From contig CAZCIB010000013.1 of the NCBI GenBank assembly GCA_964498755.1, positions 1-56,473 of the forward strand: DNA of 56,473 bases, written 5' to 3'. The notes beneath the pieces were generated by a model, which was given only the letters and a program-made list of their open reading frames with translations, did not search any database and was not told the origin of the DNA. Shown in pieces: positions 51,062 through 56,473 of this stretch. The translations under genes and the position numbers were made by a program. Position 1 is the first letter of the stretch; the number at the start of each line of letters is the position of its first letter. The DNA is from RZZS01 sp964498755. Its GTDB lineage: Bacteria > Pseudomonadota > Alphaproteobacteria > Micavibrionales > Micavibrionaceae.

Positions 51062-51970
51062 ATGCAGGTATATTTACCCATCGCGGAAATGACCGTGGAC
51101 GCCGAGGCTATTTTGGCGCTCGGCGCCGTGGTTGGTTTGCTCTCCGGCCTGTTCGGCGTGGGCGGCGGATTTATGACGACCCCTTTCCTTATCTTTATGG
51201 GCTTGCCGCCAGCTGTTGCCGTGGGAACGCAGGCCAACCAGCTTGTCGCCTCCAGCGTGTCCGGGGTTCTCGGTCACTGGCGCAAGGGCAACGTCGATCT
51301 GAAGATGGGCGGCGTTATGCTGGCGGGAAGCGTTTTTGGCTCCGTCGTCGGCATCCTGATTTTCCGGATGCTGCAGCATTTCGGCCATATCGACCTCACG
51401 ATTAAATTGCTCTATGTGGTCTTGCTCGGCTCGATCGGCGCCCTGATGCTTGTCGAGAGCGTTTTGACCCTGATGAAAAAGGATGAAAAAAAAGAACGTC
51501 AGGGGATTAAGCAGCATCGGTGGATTCGCAATATGCCTTATAAAATGCGTTTTCCGCGTTCTCGTTTATATATCAGCGCACTGCTTCCGGCGGGCATTGG
51601 TTTTATCGGCGGACTTCTCGTGTCGGTTATGGGGATCGGCGGCGGGTTTTTACTGGTGCCCGCGATGATTTATATCCTCGGGATGCCGACGCTACTGGTG
51701 GCGGGGACCTCCCTGTTTCAGATTATCTTTTCGACGGCTCTGGCCACGGTACTCCACGCCTCGCTCAATCATACGGTGGATCTGGTTCTGGCGATGATCC
51801 TGATTGCGGGCGGCGTGATCGGCGCGCAGATCGGCGTTCGTCTGGCCCGGAAGATTAAGGGCGCCGTGGCGCGCGTCATTCTGGCCGTCCTCGTTCTCGC
51901 CGTCAGTATAGAACTGCTGGGAGAGCTGCTGATCGAGCCCCGGGATATCTATTCGACGGCGGTACGATGA
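51062..51970 (+). CDS. TauE/SafE (TSUP) family sulfonate/sulfite exporter-like permease
   Basis: 302 residues, about eight transmembrane helices in two similar halves, each starting with the family motif: GLLSGLFGVGGGFMTTPFLI and GGLLVSVMGIGGGFLLVPAMIY. Members move sulfite, sulfoacetate, organic acids or other small anions; the substrate here is unknown. It overlaps the next gene by four bases (ATGA), and TIGR02186 and UspA follow, a standing alphaproteobacterial trio. Confidence 0.85.
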   Translation: MQVYLPIAEMTVDAEAILALGAVVGLLSGLFGVGGGFMTTPFLIFMGLPPAVAVGTQANQLVASSVSGVLGHWRKGNVDLKMGGVMLAGSVFGSVVGILIFRMLQHFGHIDLTIKLLYVVLLGSIGALMLVESVLTLMKKDEKKERQGIKQHRWIRNMPYKMRFPRSRLYISALLPAGIGFIGGLLVSVMGIGGGFLLVPAMIYILGMPTLLVAGTSLFQIIFSTALATVLHASLNHTVDLVLAMILIAGGVIGAQIGVRLARKIKGAVARVILAVLVLAVSIELLGELLIEPRDIYSTAVR

Positions 51971-52725
51971 GGGGCGGCGCTATGATGCGATTTTTTCACA
52001 TGGCATTTTTAATTGCAGGAATAACGCTCTTGGCGGAACAGGCGCGGGCAGACGCCCTGACGATTGATCTGGCCCATAACACGGTTGATATCACCACGGG
52101 TTTTACAGGCGCGAAACTGGTTCTATTCGGCGTTAAAGAAAAGGAGGGCGACCTCGCCGTTGTCGTCAGGGGTCCGGAAAAACGCATTGTCGTACGCCGC
52201 AAGGAGCAAATTCTGGGCATGTGGATGAACAGGAAGTCCGTCGAGTTTCTGGATGTGCCGACATATTACGATTACGCGGTCAGCGCGCCTGAGCAAATCC
52301 TTGCTGATCCCGAGGTCCTTAGAGGCAGCCGCATCGGGCTTGACGCTCTCAGCTTCACGCCGGTCGAGGCCGAGGACGACACGGACGTGAGCGCATTTCA
52401 CGAGGCGCTGGTCTGGAACAAGATTGCCCGGGGTCTTTACCCTCTGGAGCCCGGAAACGTGATTTATCTCAATAACAGCTTCTTCAAGGTAACCTTTTCA
52501 ATCCCTGCGAATGTGCCGACCGGGGATTATACTGTCACGGCTTACCTCTTTCAAAACGGGCAAATAAGTGAAATCGAGCAGACGGATTTAAAGGTTGCGC
52601 AAACAGGTTTTTCCGCAGATGTTAATAATTTTGCGCTTCAGAATGGCATCGTTTATGGCATTTTATCCGTTATGCTTGCGGTTGTATCCGCCTGGTCGGC
52701 GCATACGTTTTTAAGAAGGGATTAA
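51967..52725 (+). CDS. TIGR02186-family membrane protein
   Basis: 252 residues. Signal peptide, then DALTIDLAHNTVDITTGFTGAKLVLFGVKEKEGDLAVVVRGP, the start of the TIGR02186 domain; a periplasmic beta-rich body follows and one C-terminal transmembrane helix (ILSVMLAVVSAWSAHTFL). It is coupled to the TauE-like permease gene and probably forms a membrane complex with it. Function not established. The next ATG (52729) lies three bases after the stop. Confidence 0.8.
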   Translation: MRGGAMMRFFHMAFLIAGITLLAEQARADALTIDLAHNTVDITTGFTGAKLVLFGVKEKEGDLAVVVRGPEKRIVVRRKEQILGMWMNRKSVEFLDVPTYYDYAVSAPEQILADPEVLRGSRIGLDALSFTPVEAEDDTDVSAFHEALVWNKIARGLYPLEPGNVIYLNNSFFKVTFSIPANVPTGDYTVTAYLFQNGQISEIEQTDLKVAQTGFSADVNNFALQNGIVYGILSVMLAVVSAWSAHTFLRRD

Positions 52726-52728
52726 ACC

Positions 52729-53265
52729 ATGGAGACGCTTGATAAAGAGCAGGAAATGGATGAGCTTCGCGTGCCGTCCAAGCACCACGAAGGACGGCGC
52801 GGAGATGGCGGCGTTTATATCGTTGTGGCTGACGAGACCGAAGAATTTTCCGTGGCGCTGCGTTATGCGGCGCGTCTGGCCCAGAACAACCGGGCGCATC
52901 TGGCCGTGCTTTATGTCGCGGATCTTCAGGATTTTCAGCACTGGGGCGGCATTGAAGATAAAATGCAAAAGGAGCTCCGCGAGCAATCCGAAATGCAGAT
53001 CTGGAACGTTGCCAAAAAGATCAATGATCTGAATGGAATGCGTCCGGTTTTGTATTTACGTGAAGGCGACAGAAAGGACGAACTGATTGACGTGATCGAT
53101 GGGGACGCCAGCATCAAGATGCTGATCCTGGCGGCCGGTACGGGGGCTTCGGGACCGGGGCCGCTCGTAAGCTATTTTACGGGCAAGGGTATGTCCCGGC
53201 TGCGGGCGCCGGTGCTGATTGTGCCGGGGCATCTGGAGCCGCAAAAGATTGACGCGATTGCGTAG
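52729..53265 (+). CDS. Universal stress protein UspA-like
   Basis: 178 residues. Usp fold with GGVYIVVADETEEFSVALRYAARLAQ, LAVLYVADLQD and, at the end, ILAAGTGASGPGPLVSYFTGKGMSRLRAPVLIVPG. The ATP-binding G-2x-G-9x-G pattern is partly kept. Alphaproteobacteria frequently place such a gene before nfu, as here. It probably responds to general stress rather than to a single ligand. Confidence 0.85.
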   Translation: METLDKEQEMDELRVPSKHHEGRRGDGGVYIVVADETEEFSVALRYAARLAQNNRAHLAVLYVADLQDFQHWGGIEDKMQKELREQSEMQIWNVAKKINDLNGMRPVLYLREGDRKDELIDVIDGDASIKMLILAAGTGASGPGPLVSYFTGKGMSRLRAPVLIVPGHLEPQKIDAIA

Positions 53266-53312
53266 CTGGCCGAGAGCGTCGCGCCAGTAGCTCAAAGCTG
53301 AAAGGAGAAACC

Positions 53313-53864
53313 ATGTTTATACAAACCGAGCAAACGCCAAATCCGGCCGTTCTGAAATTCTTGCCGGGACAGGAGCTGCACAATGGCGGGCCGCAGGAAT
53401 TCAAAAGCGCCGATGAGGCGGGCGATGCGCCGCTCGCAATACGCCTTTTTGGCATAGATCAGGTCGAGGGGGTCTTTATTGCGCGGGACTACGTCTCCGT
53501 AACCAAGGGCGAGGCCGCAGACTGGCAGGACTTAAAAGCCCCGGTGATCGCTGCGCTTATGGATCATTTCGCCTCGGGCGAACAGGCTGTGACCGTGGAT
53601 CTGAATGCCTCATCCGCAGATGAGGATGATGACGAAATCGTGCTACAGATCAAGGAGCTTCTGGATACGCGCGTACGGCCAGCGGTGGCGCAGGACGGCG
53701 GCGATATCCAGTTTCACGGCTTCGACAAGGGCATCGTATATTTGAAAATGCGCGGGGCTTGCGCAGGATGCCCGAGTTCAACGGCGACGCTCAAAATGGG
53801 GATCGAGCGCATGCTTCAGCATTTCATTCCTGAAGTTGTCGAGGTTCGTCCGGTTGCGGAGTAA
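53313..53864 (+). CDS. nfuA: Fe-S cluster scaffold/carrier, Nfu type
   Basis: 183 residues. N-terminal Nfu domain (MFIQTEQTPNPAVLKFLPGQE) and C-terminal NifU-like domain with the cluster-binding C150-x-x-C153 (RGACAGCPSSTATLK). It delivers 4Fe-4S clusters to apoproteins, for example under stress. AAAGGAG precedes the start. Its last 41 bases overlap the convergent deacetylase-like gene. Confidence 0.92.
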   Translation: MFIQTEQTPNPAVLKFLPGQELHNGGPQEFKSADEAGDAPLAIRLFGIDQVEGVFIARDYVSVTKGEAADWQDLKAPVIAALMDHFASGEQAVTVDLNASSADEDDDEIVLQIKELLDTRVRPAVAQDGGDIQFHGFDKGIVYLKMRGACAGCPSSTATLKMGIERMLQHFIPEVVEVRPVAE

Positions 53865-55020
53865 CCGTTCTTTCCGCAGATGCTTCCTGATTGAACAAAG
53901 GCGGCTGCGGTTGGTTGTGCCGGTTCAGATATTCATCCGATACCGTAAGAAACATTCCGTGCCAGCGCCAGCGCGGCCCTGCAAACTCATCCGTTTCCGG
54001 TCCGGGCATGGTGCAGTTGATGCGCACCCTGCTGGAAACGAAATGATCCATGCCGCGCAATTCTGCGCGCCCGTCTCCAAGAAATTCAATTTTCAACTGG
54101 CCCGGTTCGGATATAAAGCAGGACAGTTCCTCCTTGTATGGCGTCAGGGCAGGGTGCAGAGTGAAGCCAACGGATGAAATTTCTTCCGTGATATAGCTGT
54201 CTTCCGGCTCTACGTCGGTAACTGGTAATGGCAAGGCGTTCGCCGTGAGCGTAAAGCGGCCCAGATCGGCAAAGCTTTCGGTCATCGTGAAGCGCGGAAG
54301 TTCGTAAAAATCCGAGCCCGGATAGGCAATTGCGGATTCCTGGCCAAAGGCGGCTTCAAATCCGCTTGCGCTGATGATCTCTTTATAGTCATTGCCATAC
54401 TCTCCAAAGGGATAGGCGAAGAACCGGGCCTCTCTCCCCAGCATCTCGCGAAACCTGGCTTTGGCGTTGTTGATTTGCTTGCGTATTTCCTGATCCGGCT
54501 CTCCGCTCAATCTTTCGTAGGCTGCGGGATGCAGTCCAAAGGACACATTCCTGTTTCGCGCCAGCGTCTTGAGATCTCTCCAGTTCAGAAAGCTTTGCGA
54601 ATCCAGATCCGCTTTGCCGGGCGAGAAGAAAACAGTGAAGGGCAGATCATGTTCCGTGAGCAGCGGAACGGCATGCGTGAGCACGCTTTTATGGCCGCCG
54701 TCAAATGAGAGGGCTATTGTTTTTCGCGGCAGATTTTTCTCTTCACGCAGATTTTCTACCAGCTCCGGGAGCGCAACAACGTTGTAATCCCCGGACAGAA
54801 TTTCCCTGATCTGGACTTCGAACTGGTTTTTGCGGATGCTGGTTTCGGGGAACGGGTCTTCCCCAATTCTGTGATAAACGTAAATCGCCGCCGATTTGTT
54901 GTCGTAAGGGGTGGCGCCGGATGCGTGAGCTCCTGTAACCGTCACGATGACGCTGCATTGACAGAATATCAGGAAGGTAAAAATCGTTCGAAATAACGTA
55001 TAGAGGTCCGTATAGCGCAT
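53824..55020 (-). CDS. Polysaccharide deacetylase-like protein with degenerate metal site
   Basis: 398 residues with a signal/membrane segment at the N terminus (FTFLIFCQCSVIVTVTGAHA). NodB-fold landmarks are AIYVYHRIGEDPFPETS, ALSFDGGHKSVLTHAVPLL, FGLHPAAYERL and FFAYPFGEYG. In active enzymes the first motif is FDDG and the second H-x3-H; here D107 is followed by G108 (second Asp lost) and H164 is paired with Y168. The metal-binding triad is therefore incomplete and hydrolysis is doubtful; it may bind carbohydrate instead. A C-terminal extension of about 150 residues (FTLHPALTPYKEE onwards) is unfamiliar. Convergent overlap with nfuA. Confidence 0.7.
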   Translation of the reverse strand: MRYTDLYTLFRTIFTFLIFCQCSVIVTVTGAHASGATPYDNKSAAIYVYHRIGEDPFPETSIRKNQFEVQIREILSGDYNVVALPELVENLREEKNLPRKTIALSFDGGHKSVLTHAVPLLTEHDLPFTVFFSPGKADLDSQSFLNWRDLKTLARNRNVSFGLHPAAYERLSGEPDQEIRKQINNAKARFREMLGREARFFAYPFGEYGNDYKEIISASGFEAAFGQESAIAYPGSDFYELPRFTMTESFADLGRFTLTANALPLPVTDVEPEDSYITEEISSVGFTLHPALTPYKEELSCFISEPGQLKIEFLGDGRAELRGMDHFVSSRVRINCTMPGPETDEFAGPRWRWHGMFLTVSDEYLNRHNQPQPPLFNQEASAERTVTPQPDEPRQLQE

Positions 55021-55111
55021 ATGAGCCGATCAGGAAAAAAGTCCCGCTTCTTTCTATTCTGTTTCTACTTTCTATCTATATGGTGTGGTACTTATCAAAA
55101 AGGAGAGATTA

Positions 55112-55723
55112 ATGCAAAATCTTGCGGTAAAAGACGAAGAAATAATTTCCGACGATGCGCTCGATACGTTATTTCGTGAAGCGCGTACGCATTTCGCCTG
55201 GCAGGAAAAAGAGGTTTCGGACGTCATGATTCATGCCCTGTATGATTTGCTGAAATGGGGGCCGACGAGCGCGAATTGCTCGCCCGCGCGTTTTCTTTTT
55301 CTTAAGTCTCCCGAAGCGAAGGAGAAGCTCAAACCGCATTTGATGGAAGGCAATGTCGAGAAGACCATGTCTGCGCCGGTGACGGCGATCGTTGCGCATG
55401 ATCTGGAGTTTCACCACAAGCTGCCGCAACTCTTTCCGCATACGGACGCCAAAAGCTGGTTTGACGGCAAGCCGGATTTCATCCGGGAAACGGCGTTCAG
55501 AAACGGAACGCTGCAGGGGGCCTACATGATCATGGCCACCCGGTCTCTGGGGCTCGATTGCGGGCCGATGTCGGGGTTTGATCCGAAGGGAGTTAAAGAT
55601 GCCTTCTTCGCGGATAAAAATGTGGAGGTCAATTTCCTGTGTAATATCGGTTACGGCGACGCGAGCAAGCTCTTTCCACGCAGTCCGCGCCTGTGTTTTG
55701 ATGAGGCCGGGGAGATACTCTGA
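55112..55723 (+). CDS. Nitroreductase-family protein, RutE-like
   Basis: 203 residues from an ATG with AAGGAGA upstream. FMN-binding nitroreductase fold with LLKWGPTSANCSPARFLFLKS at the start and, near the end, GYGDASKLFPRSPRLCFDE. The layout matches the RutE/HadB-like malonic-semialdehyde reductase group; other rut genes are not in the window, so the substrate is uncertain. tsaB follows three bases later. Confidence 0.8.
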   Translation: MQNLAVKDEEIISDDALDTLFREARTHFAWQEKEVSDVMIHALYDLLKWGPTSANCSPARFLFLKSPEAKEKLKPHLMEGNVEKTMSAPVTAIVAHDLEFHHKLPQLFPHTDAKSWFDGKPDFIRETAFRNGTLQGAYMIMATRSLGLDCGPMSGFDPKGVKDAFFADKNVEVNFLCNIGYGDASKLFPRSPRLCFDEAGEIL

Positions 55724-55726
55724 CCT

Positions 55727-56413
55727 ATGCGGGTACTGGCTTTTGATACGGCGCTCGGGTCATGCTCCGCAGGTCTTTGGGACAGCGAAACCGGCGCCGC
55801 CTGCCAGAAAACGGAAGACATGCGGACGGGACATGCGGAACGTCTTTTGCCTCTGGTCGAGGAAGTTTTATCGGAAGCCGGGACAAGCTGGCAGGATATC
55901 GGCCTTGTCGCGGTGACGAATGGCCCGGGAAGTTTTACCGGCCTGCGTGTTGGTCTTGCGGCGGCGCGTTCGCTCGGGCTCTCCCTGAACGTTCCCGTAA
56001 GGGCGGCCTCGACGACGGAAACGCTCGCCGGTCAGTATTTTGAGGCCGGGGAAAACGGGGCTCCGCTCGCCGTACTGCTGGAGACGAAGCGAAGCGATTA
56101 CTATTTTCAGATGTTTGCGGCGGACGGCGAGGCCGCTGGCGCGCCGGAAGCGATTGACGGGCCGGGCGCGTCTGAAAAAATGCCAGCCGGATGCGTGTTG
56201 ATCGGCGACGCCGCTCAGCGTTTCGCCGCCGATAATAAAGCGGAGGCGTTTTATCTGAAAACGGGTTATTCAAAAGTTGATCCTGTTTTTCTGGCGCGGC
56301 GAGTTTACATGTTCTCAGTGGATAGTTCTGAAGCGTCTTTCCCTTCCCCGCTTTACTTGCGGAATGCTGATGTCAGCCTATCCAAAAGTATACCGAGGCG
56401 TATAGGAATTTGA
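55727..56413 (+). CDS. tsaB: tRNA threonylcarbamoyladenosine biosynthesis protein TsaB
   Basis: 228 residues. TsaB is the regulatory partner of TsaD in t6A37 synthesis on tRNAs reading ANN codons. VLAFDTALGSCSAGLW at the start, GHAERLLPLVEEVL and NGPGSFTGLRVGLAAARSLGLSLNVPV are family signatures (the ASKHA fold). Length is normal. It follows the nitroreductase gene closely; in relatives rimI often comes next, but the window ends here. Confidence 0.93.
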   Translation: MRVLAFDTALGSCSAGLWDSETGAACQKTEDMRTGHAERLLPLVEEVLSEAGTSWQDIGLVAVTNGPGSFTGLRVGLAAARSLGLSLNVPVRAASTTETLAGQYFEAGENGAPLAVLLETKRSDYYFQMFAADGEAAGAPEAIDGPGASEKMPAGCVLIGDAAQRFAADNKAEAFYLKTGYSKVDPVFLARRVYMFSVDSSEASFPSPLYLRNADVSLSKSIPRRIGI

Positions 56414-56473
56414 GTAGTTATTAATTATTGCGATGAGTTGTTTTTTTTCTTGAATAAAAAAGGCAGTTATGTA

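Overview
The window reads as the chromosome of a free-living alphaproteobacterium, probably a facultative anaerobe. The basis is gene order and protein type: a yajC-secD-secF-Mth938-squalene/phytoene-synthase run, ubiE-coaBC-dut, glnD/mutS/murJ/trpS, and uspA-nfu-tsaB are arrangements usual in that class. TrmFO, an intracellular PHB depolymerase with a cysteine nucleophile, and a TIGR02186/TauE pair fit as well. I cannot name a genus. The DNA is moderately GC-rich; a few genes (J-like protein, the two membrane-associated genes at 31.8-33.6 kb, the 179-residue ORF at 36.8 kb) look more A+T-rich.

Layout. 0-1.25 kb: a cut-off sensor fragment and a periplasmic binding protein gene with an in-frame stop (minus strand). 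1.4-4 kb: a DcaP-like porin and a DUF815 ATPase. 4-10.6 kb: the Sec accessory operon, interrupted on the other strand by a phosphoesterase and an iron-type superoxide dismutase. 10.7-17.8 kb: FecR-like protein, lipase-like hydrolase, TrmFO, a Y-family DNA polymerase, a TerB-like protein and small hypotheticals. 18-22 kb: PHB depolymerase and three tandem secreted vWA-like paralogues. 22.2 kb: tRNA-Ser(CGA) with a duplicated 5' fragment. 22.4-27.3 kb: ubiT-ubiU-ubiV (oxygen-independent ubiquinone synthesis) and glnD. 27.3-34 kb: mutS and accessory genes between two long inverted repeats. 34-40.8 kb: GH65 disaccharide phosphorylase, beta-phosphoglucomutase and AdhE, a sugar-phosphorolysis-to-ethanol module. 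41-46.7 kb: dut, coaB and coaC as separate genes, ubiE, and a large methyltransferase. 47-56.4 kb: murJ, trpS, TauE/TIGR02186/UspA, nfu, a degenerate deacetylase, a nitroreductase and tsaB.

The most unusual content is not a gene. Many gaps, and several genes, carry elements of about 80-270 bp built as nested palindromes. In a clear subset the arms are tandem short units: 7 bp at 10.6 kb; 8 bp at 6.3, 15.2, 16.5, 27.6 and 48.6 kb; 10 bp at 3.8, 6.3 and 46.8 kb. One element lies in frame inside the Y-family polymerase gene and has a second copy beside that gene. One lies in frame inside trmFO. One splits what should be a fused coaBC: the spacer is exactly 30 codons, with in-frame stops. Others provide a stop codon, separate a Shine-Dalgarno sequence from secF, or abut the trpS and murJ start codons. 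This recalls the Rickettsia palindromic elements but with several sequence families in one genome, and it is my main candidate for an undescribed system.

Metabolically the window suggests PHB turnover, disaccharide phosphorolysis feeding glucose 6-phosphate, ethanol fermentation by AdhE, and ubiquinone made with oxygen (UbiE is shared by both routes) or without it (UbiTUV).
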